From Azospirillum sp. B21 (lineage in GTDB: Bacteria > Pseudomonadota > Alphaproteobacteria > Azospirillales > Azospirillaceae): a stretch of DNA of 64,000 nucleotides. The first letter of the stretch is position 1. The number at the start of each line of letters is the position of its first letter. Location of the stretch: the NCBI RefSeq assembly GCF_008364825.1, contig NZ_VTTO01000004.1, forward strand, positions 325,202 to 389,201, written 5' to 3'. Below are positions 35,582-45,205 of the stretch, in pieces. The notes under the pieces were generated by a model that was not told where the DNA came from, did not search any database, and was given only the letters and a program-made list of their open reading frames with translations. Position numbers and translations under genes: made by a program.

Positions 35582-36064
35582 ATGCGCCTGTGGTTTCGTT
35601 TGGTGGTTGCCGGCCTGATCGCCGCCGGGACTGCCGTTTCCGCCCCGCTGTCCACTCCCGCCGCGGCACAGGCGGCCAAGCCGACGCAAGAGGACGCGAA
35701 GTCCATCACCCTGAAGGCGGCAGACCTGATCGCCGCCCAGGGGCTGGACGAGGCCACCAAGGCCTTCAACGCCGACGGTCCGTTCAAGTACGGCGAGATC
35801 TACGTCAACGTCATCGACTTCACCGGGGTGTGGAAGGTCTATCCGCCGCGTCCGGCCGGCGTCGGGCAGAGTGTCATCAACGTCAAGGACCCGGATGGCC
35901 GCTTCATCGTCCAGGACGTGCTGGCCGTCGCCAAGGACAAGGGCGAGGGCTGGGTCGAGTACCGCTGGCTGAACCCCGCCAGCAACAAGATCGAGCCGAA
36001 GATCACCTACGTGAAGCGCGTGCCCGGCCAGGAACTGGTCGCCTATGTCGGCATCTACAAGTGA
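35582..36064 (+). CDS. Secreted single-Cache-domain protein
   Basis: This 160-residue protein has a signal peptide (MRLWFRLVVAGLIAAGTAVSA) and a mature part matching a single Cache type 2 domain: TLKAADLIAAQGLDEATKAFN, YVNVIDFTGVWKVYPPRP, VINVKDPDGRFIVQDVLAVAKDKGEGWVEYRWLNPASNKIEPKITYVKRVPG. Cache domains usually form the sensor of chemoreceptors and kinases; here it stands alone in the periplasm and is followed 78 bases later by a chemoreceptor gene. ATGs at 35576 and 35582 are possible; the GGGG ribosome site fits the second. Confidence 0.82.
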   Translation: MRLWFRLVVAGLIAAGTAVSAPLSTPAAAQAAKPTQEDAKSITLKAADLIAAQGLDEATKAFNADGPFKYGEIYVNVIDFTGVWKVYPPRPAGVGQSVINVKDPDGRFIVQDVLAVAKDKGEGWVEYRWLNPASNKIEPKITYVKRVPGQELVAYVGIYK

Positions 36065-36142
36065 CGACGGCAAATGACGGTGGCAAGTGACGGCCGCCGC
36101 GTGACGCGGTGACCGTCCGGCGACGCTGAGGGGGGAATGAGG

Positions 36143-37855
36143 ATGAGCGGCGGTGTCTTTGCGCGTCTGTCGGGCCTGTCGGTGGCGGGCCGGGTGTTCG
36201 CGGCGCCCCTGATGGGGATCGTCCTGACGGTGGCGGCTCTGGTCCTGGCCGACCGCGAGTCGGAACAGGCGCTGACCGCCGTGGACGGCATCCACAGCGA
36301 GGCGGCGGAGCGGCTGGGCCGCGTCGACCGGCTGGTCGCCATCGCCTATGTCATCCACAGCGACGTGTCGCGGCATCTGGCCCTGTCCGGGTCGGGCATC
36401 GAGGAGGCGAAGCTCCAGGCCATGCGCGATGCCATCGCCGCCAACCTGGGCAAGGCGCGCACCGCGATCGTGGAACTGCGCGCCCTGCCGCTGGCCGAGG
36501 CGGAGCGCGCGATGCTGGACGATGTGTCGGCCCGGCTCGGCGCCTATGCCAAGGCGGTGGACGAGATGAACCAGATGGCGGCCATCGACCGCCTGATCGG
36601 CATCCCGATGATGGCCCACACCGATGCCCAATTCGCCGCCCTGACGGACAAGGTGATGGAGACGCAGGCCGCCATCGGCCGCTCCACCGCCGCCGCCACC
36701 CAGGCCACCCGCGACGCCACCGCAGCGGCGCGGCGCGACTTCGCGCTGGTGATGGGCGGGCTGCTTCTGGCGATGATGGCGGCCGGGCTGGTGCTCGCCC
36801 GCTCCATCACAAGGCCGTTGCAGCAACTCTCCCGCACCACCACGGAACTCGCCGCCGGGAAGCTGGACGGCGTGGTCGAGGGCGGCTGGATGCGCAACGA
36901 GATCGGCGCCATGGCCCGCGCGCTGGAGGTGTTCCAGACCAACGCCCGCGAGGTGGAGCGGCTGACCGCCGACCAGCAGCGCCAGAAGGCGGAGGCCGAG
37001 GCGGAGAAGCACCGCGCCATCCGGGAACTGGCCGACCTGTTCGAGGCCCGCGTGTCCGAGGTGGTCCAGCAGGTGGGGGCCGGCGCCCATCAGGTGCGCA
37101 GCAATGCCGCCGGCATGCTGGAGCGCGCCGACAGCGCCAACCGGCAGGCCGCCACCGTCGCCGCCGCCAGCGCCCAGGCAGGCTCCAGCGTCCAGACCGC
37201 CGCCGCCGCGACGGAGGAGATGTCGGCCTCCATCGCCGAGATCGGCGCCCAGGTCCGCCGCTCCTTCGACATGGTGCGCGGCGCGGTGCGGGCAGTGGAG
37301 GAGACCAACGGCCATGTCGTGGGCCTGTCCGACGCCGCCCACCGCATCGGCGAGATCGTCGGCCTGATCAACTCCATCGCGGCGCAAACCAATCTTCTGG
37401 CGCTGAACGCGACCATCGAGGCGGCGCGGGCGGGGGAGGCCGGCAAGGGCTTCGCCGTGGTGGCGAGCGAGGTGAAGAACCTCGCCAATCAGACGGCGAA
37501 GGCCACCGAGGACATCGGCACCCAGATCGCCGCCATGCAGCAGGTGACCGGCGCCGCCGTCGCCGCCATCCGGGGGGTGGGCGAGACGGTGGTCGGCATC
37601 GACGAGATCGTCGGTTCCATCGCCGGCGCCATGGAACAGCAGGCCGCCGCCACCGGGGAAATCACCCGCAACGTGCAGGAGGCCGCCGCCGGCACCAGCG
37701 ACGTTTCCCGCACCATCGCCACCGTCTCCGCCAGCGCCGGCGAGACCGGCACCGCCGCCGGCGAGGTGCTGCGCGCGGCGGAGCTGCTCGACGGGCAGGC
37801 GGTGACGCTGAGCCGCGAGGTGAAGCACTTCATCGGGCGACTGCGGGCAGGGTGA
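36143..37855 (+). CDS. Methyl-accepting chemotaxis protein
   Basis: This 570-residue receptor has a membrane segment at about 16-35, a periplasmic all-helical sensor of about 165 residues, a second segment at about 200-219, HAMP (about 220-275) and a cytosolic signalling domain with the conserved tip [21 protein letters not shown] near 413-435. There is no C-terminal NWETF-like tether for CheR. The start at 36143 has GAGGGGGG seven bases before it; an ATG at 36137 adds two residues. It lies directly downstream of a secreted Cache protein, which may act as its periplasmic binding partner. Confidence 0.9.
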   Translation: MSGGVFARLSGLSVAGRVFAAPLMGIVLTVAALVLADRESEQALTAVDGIHSEAAERLGRVDRLVAIAYVIHSDVSRHLALSGSGIEEAKLQAMRDAIAANLGKARTAIVELRALPLAEAERAMLDDVSARLGAYAKAVDEMNQMAAIDRLIGIPMMAHTDAQFAALTDKVMETQAAIGRSTAAATQATRDATAAARRDFALVMGGLLLAMMAAGLVLARSITRPLQQLSRTTTELAAGKLDGVVEGGWMRNEIGAMARALEVFQTNAREVERLTADQQRQKAEAEAEKHRAIRELADLFEARVSEVVQQVGAGAHQVRSNAAGMLERADSANRQAATVAAASAQAGSSVQTAAAATEEMSASIAEIGAQVRRSFDMVRGAVRAVEETNGHVVGLSDAAHRIGEIVGLINSIAAQTNLLALNATIEAARAGEAGKGFAVVASEVKNLANQTAKATEDIGTQIAAMQQVTGAAVAAIRGVGETVVGIDEIVGSIAGAMEQQAAATGEITRNVQEAAAGTSDVSRTIATVSASAGETGTAAGEVLRAAELLDGQAVTLSREVKHFIGRLRAG

Positions 37856-38050
37856 GGGGCGCCGGTCCTGCCATTCTCCTTATCGTTGGTCTGACCTGCC
37901 ATCCCCAAGTGTGGCCGCGAAGTTTGGTCGCATCAGTCTTGAAACCATTCGCTCGCGCCCAAGCTGATGTCCGAGGCGGCGGGGCGGAGGCCGGTGACGG
38001 CCGTGCCGATGCCGGGGTATGATGCAGGACCCAACAAGAAGGATCGTAAG

Positions 38051-38518
38051 ATGAAGATCGACATCGGGATCTCGGACGCAGACCGCAAATCCATCGCCGA
38101 AGGGCTGAACAAGGTTCTGGCCGACACCTTCGCGCTCTACATCAAGACCCATTCGTTCCACTGGAACGTCACCGGGCCGATGTTCAACACGCTCCACACC
38201 ATGTTCATGACGCAGTACACGGAGCTGTGGACCGCGCTGGACGAGATCGCGGAGCGCATCCGCGCGCTGGGCTATCCGGCGCCGGGCAGCTTCTCGCAGT
38301 TCGCGGAACTGGCCTCGATCAAGGAGGAAGTGGGTGTTCCGAAGGCGAACGACATGATCCGCCAGCTGGTCGAAGGCCATGAGGCCGCCGCCCGCACCAT
38401 CCGCAGCGTCTTCCCGGCGGCCGAGCAGGGCAGCGACGAGCCGACCGCCGACCTGCTGACCCAGCGCCTGCAGATCCATGACAAGACCGCCTGGATGCTG
38501 CGCAGCATGCTGGAGTAG
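38051..38518 (+). CDS. dps: Dps-family ferritin-like DNA-protecting protein
   Basis: This 155-residue protein has the Dps ferroxidase pattern: [41 protein letters not shown], with the His, Asp and Glu ligands shared between subunits. It would store iron as oxide and protect DNA from peroxide. AAGGATCG precedes the ATG at 38051. A bidirectional terminator follows, and the histidine kinase on the other strand ends at the same terminator. Confidence 0.93.
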   Translation: MKIDIGISDADRKSIAEGLNKVLADTFALYIKTHSFHWNVTGPMFNTLHTMFMTQYTELWTALDEIAERIRALGYPAPGSFSQFAELASIKEEVGVPKANDMIRQLVEGHEAAARTIRSVFPAAEQGSDEPTADLLTQRLQIHDKTAWMLRSMLE

Positions 38519-38579
38519 CCGCTCCATTTCGAATGCCCTTCTCCCCTTGCGGGAGAGGGGCTTTGACTGCATGAGTCAT

Positions 38580-38616
38580 AAAGGGCCTCCCCGTCGGATG
38601 GACGGGGAGGCCCTTT
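38580..38616. terminator. Bidirectional terminator after dps
   Basis: Arms AAAGGGCCTCCCCGTC and GACGGGGAGGCCCTTT form a perfect 16-bp stem with a five-base loop between convergent genes. Confidence 0.9.
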
Positions 38617-38643
38617 CCGTTTGAACTCGGGCCGCTTCTTGCC

Positions 38644-40290
38644 CTACGCCGCGTTCCTGGCCTGCTGGCGGACCGGCAGGTTGGGGATGGTCAGAGTGAA
38701 GATGGTGCCGCCATCGCGCTCGATCTTCAGGGTGGCGCCTGCCTGATGCGACAGGGCCTGCACCAGGTTCAAGCCCAGCCCGCTGCTGGAGCCGCCACGG
38801 CTGGGCCGCTTGTGCTGGCTCGGCATACCGGCGGGCAGGCCGACGCCGTTGTCGCGCACGATCAGCCGCATTCCGTTTTCTTCGCGCTCCAACATCACGC
38901 GCACGGTGCCGGGATGGCCGTGCGGGAAGGCATGCAGCAGCGCGTTCGACACCAGTTCGCTGGTGGCGATGGCCAGCGGCGTGGCGCGGTCGGCATCGAC
39001 GATCCAGTCCTGCGTCTCCAGCTCCAGCCGGGCGGCGGTCGGGTTGTCGGAACGGACCAGCCCGTCGCACATCTGGCGCAACGCGTCGGCGAAGTTGATG
39101 TGGGCCGGCTCGTCGGACCGGTGGAGCAGTTCGTGCAGCAGGCTCATGGTCTGGATGCGGCGCAGGCTTTCGTCGAAGCCGCGGCGGGCATGTTCGTCGA
39201 TGCGGGCCGCCTGCAGGCGCAGCAGGCTGCAGATGACCTGAAGGTTGTTCTTCACCCGGTGCTGGACCTCCTTCAACAGCACCTCCTTGTCGGTCACCGC
39301 GGCCTCCAGCTGGGCATTGGCGCGCTCCAGCTGGGCGGTGCGCTGGTGGACATGCTCCTCCAGCGTGTCGTAGGCGTGCTGAAGGGCGTCCTCCGCCTCG
39401 CGTTCGCGCCGGGCCCGCTGGATGGCGAGCGCGCCGATCACCGCCACCGTGGCGCAGGCCGCCGCAGCGAAGGCGGCGTAAATCCACAGCCTCTCCGTCC
39501 AGCGCTGCAGAACGCTGCCGGTGGCGATGGTCACCACGGCCGACAGGCCGGTGTCGCCGATCGGGCGCGTCACGGTGATGTCGTCGGCATGACTGGCCGT
39601 ATCGTCGTCGCCTTTGCGCCCACCCATGGTGCCGCCGCCCTCCGGCTCGCGCAGCAGCGGCGTGCCGTCCGACTTCAGGAGGGAGATGCTGTGGCCATAG
39701 CCGACGTCGAGCGCGCGGTAGACGTCGCGGAAGGCACGCGCGTCCAGCCCGGCGACCGCCCAGCCGCGCGGCGTGCTGCCGGGAAGCGGCTGCGCCAGCG
39801 TGACCACCGTCCGGCCGCCCATCCGGCCGTCGCCGATGGCCCGGCCATCGGGCCTCAACGCCGGTGCGGCGGCGGGCGGCGCATCCGGCAGGCTGGACAG
39901 GCGCAGGGCGCCGGAGGCGTCGCGGATCTCCAGCCCCACCATGTGGGGGGCGCTGGCCGCCAGCAGGGCCATGCGGTCGCGGGTCGCCTGATCGTCGGGC
40001 AACGGCGTACCGGCCGCGCCGGCCAGAGTCGCCGTCTGGGTCAGCAGCAGGTCGCCCGACTCGATCAGCCGGGCGGCATGTTCCGCCGCCAGAAGCCCGA
40101 TGTTGCCGGCGACCCCGGTCGCCTGCTGCACCGCCTCGTTGCGGTCGCGCCAGGCGAAGACGGCCGACAGCCCGACGGTCAGCAGAACGGCCGCCGTGCA
40201 GGCGATCAGGACCAGCGCCGAACCGGGCAGCCGGTAGAGCGGGGAGGATTGGGAACGCAGCGCGCGCAACGGCATCGTGTCGGAAACCAT
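38644..40290 (-). CDS. Membrane sensor histidine kinase, HisKA_2 (HWE-like) type
   Basis: This 548-residue kinase has membrane segments at about 17-41 and about 270-292 around a periplasmic Cache-like region of about 230 residues, then a coiled coil (about 300-335), the phosphorylated His344 in EVQHRVKNNLQVICSLL, and an HATPase domain with SELVSNALLHAF, RDNGVGLP and GLGLNLV. The HisKA_2 family often signals through EcfG-type general stress or single receivers. No response regulator is adjacent. The start at 40290 is chosen because the upstream extension looks non-coding; an ATG at 40275 is also possible. Its neighbour mtnA diverges from it. Confidence 0.87.
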   Translation of the reverse strand: MVSDTMPLRALRSQSSPLYRLPGSALVLIACTAAVLLTVGLSAVFAWRDRNEAVQQATGVAGNIGLLAAEHAARLIESGDLLLTQTATLAGAAGTPLPDDQATRDRMALLAASAPHMVGLEIRDASGALRLSSLPDAPPAAAPALRPDGRAIGDGRMGGRTVVTLAQPLPGSTPRGWAVAGLDARAFRDVYRALDVGYGHSISLLKSDGTPLLREPEGGGTMGGRKGDDDTASHADDITVTRPIGDTGLSAVVTIATGSVLQRWTERLWIYAAFAAAACATVAVIGALAIQRARREREAEDALQHAYDTLEEHVHQRTAQLERANAQLEAAVTDKEVLLKEVQHRVKNNLQVICSLLRLQAARIDEHARRGFDESLRRIQTMSLLHELLHRSDEPAHINFADALRQMCDGLVRSDNPTAARLELETQDWIVDADRATPLAIATSELVSNALLHAFPHGHPGTVRVMLEREENGMRLIVRDNGVGLPAGMPSQHKRPSRGGSSSGLGLNLVQALSHQAGATLKIERDGGTIFTLTIPNLPVRQQARNAA

Positions 40291-40405
40291 GTGGGGGTGC
40301 GGCCATTCATGCTTGGCCGGAAACGGTAACACCGTCCGGCGGGTGACGGTTCCGCCGAACGCTACCCGTGTTGAAGCGGCAGCGGCCACCACCTATTGTG
40401 AGGTG

Positions 40406-40431
40406 CCGACAAAGTCTTCCTGCTTTGTCGG
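40406..40431 (+). promoter_or_regulatory. Leader hairpin before mtnA
   Basis: Arms CCGACAAAG and CTTTGTCGG (nine perfect pairs, eight-base loop) lie 31 bases before the mtnA ATG. It is not one of the SAM riboswitches I can recognise, and there is no T-run for a terminator. Confidence 0.4.
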
Positions 40432-40462
40432 GTGTAATGGCAGGTAGCTGGAGGATGGTGTT

Positions 40463-41554
40463 ATGCGGATCGACGGGACGGCCTATCGCACCATCTGGCC
40501 GGAAGGCGGGGGAACCGTCGCCATCATCGATCAGACCCGGCTGCCGCATGATTTCGCCGTCGTCCGCCTGACCAGCCTGGAGGAGGCCGCCCACGCCATC
40601 CGCGCCATGCTGGTGCGCGGCGCCCCGCTGATCGGTGCCGCCGCCGCCTATGGCGTGGCGTTGGCCCTGCGCGCGGATGCGAGCGACCGCGGGCTGGAGC
40701 GCGCCTGCGCGACCTTGCTGGCGACCCGGCCGACCGCGGTCAACCTGCGCTGGGCGCTGGAGCGCATGCGCGCCCTGCTGGTGCCGCTCCCCGAGTCGCA
40801 GCGCGTTGACGCGGCCGAGGCGGAAGCGGCGGCCATCGCCGACGAGGATGTGGAGATCAACCGCGCCATCGGCCTGCATGGCGCAGCATTGATCCGGGCC
40901 GCGGCGGAGCGCAAAAAGCCGGGCGAGCCGGTCAACGTGCTGACCCACTGCAATGCCGGCTGGCTCGCCACGGTCGATTGGGGCACGGCGCTGGCCCCGG
41001 TCTATGCCGCCTTCGAGCAGGGCATCCCGCTGCATGTCTGGGTGGACGAGACGCGCCCGCGCAACCAGGGCGCCAGCCTGACCGCTTGGGAGCTGAAGCA
41101 TCACGGCGTTCCCCACACCGTCATCGCCGACAATGTCGGCGGCCATCTGATGCAGCACGGCAAGGTCGACCTGTGCATCGTCGGCACCGACCGCACCACG
41201 GCGACCGGCGACGTCTGCAACAAGATCGGCACCTACCTGAAGGCGTTGGCGGCCCATGACAACGGCGTTCCCTTCTATGTCGGGCTGCCGTCACCGACCA
41301 TCGACTGGACCATCGCCGATGGCGTGCGGGAGATTCCCATCGAGGAGCGCGACGGCCGCGAGGTCAGCGAACTGACCGGCCGCACCGCCGACGGCCGGAT
41401 CGAGACGGTGCGCGTCACCCCCGACGGCAGTCCGGTCGCCAATTACGCCTTCGACGTGACGCCGGCCCGGCTGGTGACCGGCCTGATCACCGAACGCGGC
41501 GTCTGCGCCCCGTCGCGCGACGGGCTGCTCGGGCTGTTTCCGGAACGGGCGTAG
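40463..41554 (+). CDS. mtnA: S-methyl-5-thioribose-1-phosphate isomerase MtnA
   Basis: This 363-residue enzyme isomerises 5-methylthioribose-1-phosphate to the ribulose form in methionine salvage. Family motifs are visible: [39 protein letters not shown] (described in pieces), the catalytic Cys in [15 protein letters not shown] and the Asp in [18 protein letters not shown], then [11 protein letters not shown]. Length is usual. CTGGAGGATGG is the ribosome site. Neither mtnK nor mtnP is adjacent, so other salvage genes must be elsewhere. In some alphaproteobacteria MtnA also serves 5-deoxyribose salvage. Confidence 0.93.
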   Translation: MRIDGTAYRTIWPEGGGTVAIIDQTRLPHDFAVVRLTSLEEAAHAIRAMLVRGAPLIGAAAAYGVALALRADASDRGLERACATLLATRPTAVNLRWALERMRALLVPLPESQRVDAAEAEAAAIADEDVEINRAIGLHGAALIRAAAERKKPGEPVNVLTHCNAGWLATVDWGTALAPVYAAFEQGIPLHVWVDETRPRNQGASLTAWELKHHGVPHTVIADNVGGHLMQHGKVDLCIVGTDRTTATGDVCNKIGTYLKALAAHDNGVPFYVGLPSPTIDWTIADGVREIPIEERDGREVSELTGRTADGRIETVRVTPDGSPVANYAFDVTPARLVTGLITERGVCAPSRDGLLGLFPERA

Positions 41555-41578
41555 GCTGGAGAGGGGGGCGGGGAAGCG

Positions 41579-41782
41579 TCAGCGGCGGTCGGAGAGCAGC
41601 CGCCGCCACAGCGGCTGCGGCGTGTCTTCCGCATTCTTGGCATCGAGCCACTGGTCCGCCAACTCGCGGACCTGCCAGTCGCCGAGGAAACGCTCGCAGT
41701 CGATGGCGGTGTAAAGGCGCACGCGCTTTTTCCCCAGCCTTTCGAAATAATCCAGCGTTCTTTGGCGGTCGATGTCTTCCAT
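41579..41782 (-). CDS. Small hypothetical protein (67 aa)
   Basis: This 67-residue protein is basic and Trp-rich: DRQRTLDYFERLGKKRVRLYTAIDCERF, then WQVRELADQWLDAKNAEDTPQPLWRRLL. No family is recognised. Two Trp-containing amphipathic helices suggest a folded small protein. The ATG at 41782 is preceded by TTGGGGCCC; the frame is open further upstream. It converges with mtnA (24 bases) and lies downstream of another small gene on its strand. Confidence 0.55.
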   Translation of the reverse strand: MEDIDRQRTLDYFERLGKKRVRLYTAIDCERFLGDWQVRELADQWLDAKNAEDTPQPLWRRLLSDRR

Positions 41783-41920
41783 GGGCCCCAATGAAACGGA
41801 GATTGTGGACGGTCCATACCGGATGTTTGTCCGTACTCCGGATATTGGAAGAAGCCCCCTGCCCGTGCAACTGTCCCTTCGTCGCGGTTTCATCCCCCGG
41901 AAGGGGTGGAGCCCGTCCCC

Positions 41921-42184
41921 CTATCGGGAGTCGGCATCGAGGCGTCCGGTATGGACCACGACATCCGACAGCGGAATGCCGGCCTGCGAGGCTGCCCGCT
42001 CCAGAGACTGGCGGTCGGGCCAGTAGAGGCGGCCGCCGGCCTCCGTCAGCACACCCTGCCGCTTGATGACCCACAGGCCGCTGAACGCCATCTCGATGAT
42101 CCGGCCCATCGGGCTGGAGTGGGTGGAGGATTGGTTCCGGTCGGGTGGGCGGCCGGTGTCGTGGTGTCTGTCGTTGAACGTCAT
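41921..42184 (-). CDS. Small hypothetical protein (87 aa)
   Basis: This 87-residue protein has a polar N-terminus (MTFNDRHHDTGRPPDRN) and a C-terminal half like a small DNA- or ligand-binding fold (MAFSGLWVIKRQGVLTEAGGRLYWPDRQSLERAASQAG). No family is recognised. A good ribosome site (GGGAAGAGCAGAG) precedes the ATG at 42184. It is on the same strand as the 67-residue gene 138 bases downstream. Confidence 0.55.
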   Translation of the reverse strand: MTFNDRHHDTGRPPDRNQSSTHSSPMGRIIEMAFSGLWVIKRQGVLTEAGGRLYWPDRQSLERAASQAGIPLSDVVVHTGRLDADSR

Positions 42185-42625
42185 CTCTGCTCTTCCCTGT
42201 GCCGGCCTTTCTTTGCGTGGCTTCGACATGCCCGCGCAAGGAGCCGATCTCTGTCTCCCCATGAGCACGATGCTTTAGAGGGAAAGCAATGTCCTAACCA
42301 AGTCGCGCAGGAATTTCATTCGGAAAGTTGTAATTATTTGTTGTCGAACGGAAACAATTCAAATGGTCTTACCACACTATTTGGTAACCATATTCAAAAC
42401 ATGGTGAAAAGATCGTTTAGGCTGCGGAAAATCTTGCCGTCGATTCACCATCGTCTTTGCAAATCATTCTTACGCGAACGAAGCAGATCCTGCCGAACGG
42501 ATGGCATCGATACCCCTAAATGGTCACAGCACCGCCCGGTGCCGCTCACCAAACATAAGCATGGCCGCAGAGGGAGCCTGGGAAGGGCACCCGAAGGCCA
42601 CGCCTGTGTTTGAAGGAAAAGAGCG
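42185..42625. other. 441-base AT-richer intergenic region
   Basis: No gene is supported. The middle (about 42300-42450) is unusually AT-rich for this genome. It separates two divergent genes and should hold their promoters. No inverted repeat longer than six bases or known motif was found by eye. Confidence 0.5.
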
Positions 42626-42904
42626 ATGAAGACGACCATGCGGACATTCACCGCCAGGGCCACCACCAGGGCCACCACCGGAGCGATGGCGCTGCTGATC
42701 GGTGCGACCCTGCTCGGCGGCTGTTCGAACCTGAACCACCGCGAGAACCGTGCCCTGACGGGCGGAGCGATCGGTGCCGCGGGTGGTGCCGCCATCGGTG
42801 CGGTCACCGGCGGCAGTGCGGTCTATGGCGGACTGCTGGGCGGTGCCGCCGGCGCTGCTGTCGGCGCCCTGACTGCGGAGGACGGGAAAAAGCATCGCCG
42901 CTGA
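42626..42904 (+). CDS. Glycine-zipper lipoprotein (OsmB/SlyB-like)
   Basis: This 92-residue protein has a long lipoprotein signal ending in LLGGC (Cys33). The mature part is a glycine zipper: TGGAIGAAGGAAIGAVTGGSAVYGG and GGAAGAAVGALTAED, the GxxxG pattern of OsmB/YMGG-type outer-membrane lipoproteins induced by osmotic or envelope stress. GAAGGAAAAGAGCG is a strong ribosome site. It stands alone on the + strand after an AT-rich upstream region. Confidence 0.82.
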   Translation: MKTTMRTFTARATTRATTGAMALLIGATLLGGCSNLNHRENRALTGGAIGAAGGAAIGAVTGGSAVYGGLLGGAAGAAVGALTAEDGKKHRR

Positions 42905-42971
42905 GGCATCGACGGTGAGCGGCCGAAGGGCGGTACTCCTGCTCCCCTCTGCCGCTCACTCGTCCTCGCGC

Positions 42972-43742
42972 TCACTCGTCCTCGTCGTCCTCGAACTGGT
43001 CGAGGCTCAGCGACCGGACCTCGGTGCTGGGGTTGGGGGCCGGCGGGGCTGCGGGCGGCATGCCGGCGGGCCGGGGCGCGGCCGGCCGGGCGACGCTGCG
43101 GCCGGCGGGCATATGGGCATTGGGGCCCTTCAACGGACTGTTCAGCGTGCCGCGCGGGCCGATGCTGGGTTCGTCGCCGAAGTCGGGCAGCGGCGGAATG
43201 CGGTCCATCACGCGGCGGATCAGGGCGGCGATGCGGTCGGTCTCGGCACGCAGGGCCTGCCCGCGCTCCCCCTCATAGAGCGGATCGTCCAGGAACTTGC
43301 GAATTTCCAGGACGCCGCGCAGCTCCACCCCGCACATCTCGTGGGTGCCGATGGGCAGGGCCTTCACCCGGGCGAAGCTGGAAAAGAAGCCGGCGCTGCC
43401 CTCCACGAACTGGACCACCATGCGGGCGTGCAGACGTTCCAGCGCGGTGGTCATGGGATCGATCAGATCCTCCATCTCCTCCGGCGCGGCATCCAGCCGT
43501 TCCTGCGTCAGCGCCGCCAGCGCGAAGAAGTCGCGCACGCGCCGGCTGAAGCGGCGGTAACGGGCCAGCCCGCCGACCGACACCCGCTCGCGCGCCGTCT
43601 GGGCCAGCTCCGCCGACTGCTTCAGCATGGCGTCGAGCCGCATCAGCAGCGTTGCGATCTCGCGCTGGCGCTGGGCGGCGCTGCGGCCGGGCGTGGGTGC
43701 CGGCGGGGCGGCCGGGCGGCGGGGTGGGTTGGAACGCATCAT
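42972..43742 (-). CDS. Hypothetical protein with Pro-rich ends
   Basis: This 256-residue protein is not recognised. It has a Pro-rich N-terminal stretch (about 1-20), a helical core (about 22-160, for example EIATLLMRLDAMLKQSAELAQTARERV and MTTALERLHARMVVQFVEGS), and a Pro/Ala-rich C-terminal tail ending in the acidic SLDQFEDDEDE. It is cytosolic by sequence. It lies 62 bases downstream of the DegQ-type protease gene on the same strand and may be co-transcribed. No start other than the ATG pair at 43742 looks better. Confidence 0.65.
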   Translation of the reverse strand: MMRSNPPRRPAAPPAPTPGRSAAQRQREIATLLMRLDAMLKQSAELAQTARERVSVGGLARYRRFSRRVRDFFALAALTQERLDAAPEEMEDLIDPMTTALERLHARMVVQFVEGSAGFFSSFARVKALPIGTHEMCGVELRGVLEIRKFLDDPLYEGERGQALRAETDRIAALIRRVMDRIPPLPDFGDEPSIGPRGTLNSPLKGPNAHMPAGRSVARPAAPRPAGMPPAAPPAPNPSTEVRSLSLDQFEDDEDE

Positions 43743-43804
43743 GCCGGTACGGGGTGGCTCCTCTGCTGTCCGCGATCCGGCGCCGGGCCTCTGCCGGTCA
43801 GGCC

Positions 43805-44947
43805 CTAGCGCTGGGTGCGGACGGTCACCGACTTTTGCCCGCCGCCGCGCACCACCGTCAACTGCACCGGCGTGCCGACGCGCAGAAGACCGATGCGATT
43901 GCGGAAATCTGTGGCGCTGCGGATGGCGCGGCCATCGACCGCCACCACCACGTCGCCGCTGCGCAGGCCGCCGCTGTCGGCGGGCGATCCGCGCTCGATC
44001 TTGGCGATCAGCGCGCCCTCGTCGCCCTTCAGGTTCAGGCTTTCCGCCAGATCGGGCGTCAGGTCCTGGATAGCGACGCCCAGCCGGCCGCGCCGCACCT
44101 CGCCATATTCGCGCAGCTGTTCCATCACCGAGCGGACGATGGTGACGGGCACGGCGAAGCCGATGCCGACCGATCCGCCGGCCGGACCGATGATGGCGGT
44201 GTTGATGCCGATCAGCTCGCCCTGGAAATTGACCAGCGCGCCGCCGGAATTGCCGGGGTTGATCGAGGCATCGGTCTGGATGAAGTCCTCGTACCCCTCG
44301 ATCTTCAGCCCGCTGCGGCCGAGCGCCGAAACGATGCCGGAGGTCACGGTCTGGCCCAGCCCGAACGGGTTGCCGATGGCGACGACGAAATCGCCGACCT
44401 TGGCGCGGTCCGAGTCGCCGAGCGGCAGGGCGGTCAGGCTCTCCGCCTTGATCTGGAGCAGCGCGATGTCGGTGGCGGCGTCGCGGCCGATCAGCTTGGC
44501 GCGCAGGCGGCGGCGGTCCTTCAGCGTGACGGCGATCTCCTGCGCGTTCTCCACCACATGGCTGTTGGTGACGACATAGCCGTTGGCGGCGTCGACGATC
44601 ACGCCGGACCCGGCGCTGACCTGCGGGCGGCCCTGCGGCATTTGGTCCGGCAGGTTGAAGAAGCGGCGGAAGAAGGGGTCGCGCAGCAGCGGGTTTTCCG
44701 CCTGGGGCGCCTGGCTCAGCACCGAGATGTTCACCACCGCCGGGGTCACCTGCTCCAGCATCGGGGCGATGGTGCCGCCGCCGACCGCACCCAGCGGCAG
44801 CGCCGCCGCGGCGGGCGAAGCGCCCAGCCCGACCGCGGACCCGGCCCGGCCCAGCGCCGAATCGGCCGGTGCGACCAGCGCGCCGCCGGCCAGCGCAGCC
44901 ATCCCGACCGCAGCCGCAAACACCACCGGACGCACCACCGCTTTCAT
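43805..44947 (-). CDS. Do-family periplasmic serine protease (DegQ/DegS-like, one PDZ)
   Basis: This 380-residue protein has a signal peptide (hydrophobic 7-27) and a trypsin-like domain with the catalytic triad His130 (TNSHVV), Asp160 (ATDIALLQI) and Ser234 (NPGNSGGALVN). A single PDZ domain follows (about 285-375, starting RRGRLGVAIQDL and ending KSVTVRTQR). DegP has two PDZ domains; one PDZ makes it like DegS or HhoB. The N-terminal segment could be a signal peptide or a membrane anchor. It degrades or senses misfolded envelope proteins. A purine-rich GGAAGAAG precedes the ATG. Confidence 0.88.
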   Translation of the reverse strand: MKAVVRPVVFAAAVGMAALAGGALVAPADSALGRAGSAVGLGASPAAAALPLGAVGGGTIAPMLEQVTPAVVNISVLSQAPQAENPLLRDPFFRRFFNLPDQMPQGRPQVSAGSGVIVDAANGYVVTNSHVVENAQEIAVTLKDRRRLRAKLIGRDAATDIALLQIKAESLTALPLGDSDRAKVGDFVVAIGNPFGLGQTVTSGIVSALGRSGLKIEGYEDFIQTDASINPGNSGGALVNFQGELIGINTAIIGPAGGSVGIGFAVPVTIVRSVMEQLREYGEVRRGRLGVAIQDLTPDLAESLNLKGDEGALIAKIERGSPADSGGLRSGDVVVAVDGRAIRSATDFRNRIGLLRVGTPVQLTVVRGGGQKSVTVRTQR

Positions 44948-45205
44948 GGCTTCTTCCTTTCTTGGAGGGGAATTTTTGTCAAAGACCGTCATCGACCGGG
45001 CTGATTTGGGACAGAAAGGAAGGGGGTTCAAGCCTGTCCGACCCCCGGTGCTTCCGCCACCCGCCGATGGTCGAATCCACAGGGGAGAATGATAGCGTGG
45101 CGGCGGCGGAAACTCCCGGTAAAGAAATTCGGTGGTATAGGACAGGGCTGGCGCAGCCCCCGGCATGGCGGGAAGGCGTGGCTGCTGGATAACGGGTTGA
45201 GCGCG

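Noticed and set aside
40406..40462. SAM riboswitch ahead of mtnA
   Set aside because: Only a simple hairpin is present; the multi-helix cores and conserved loops of known SAM riboswitches are not seen.
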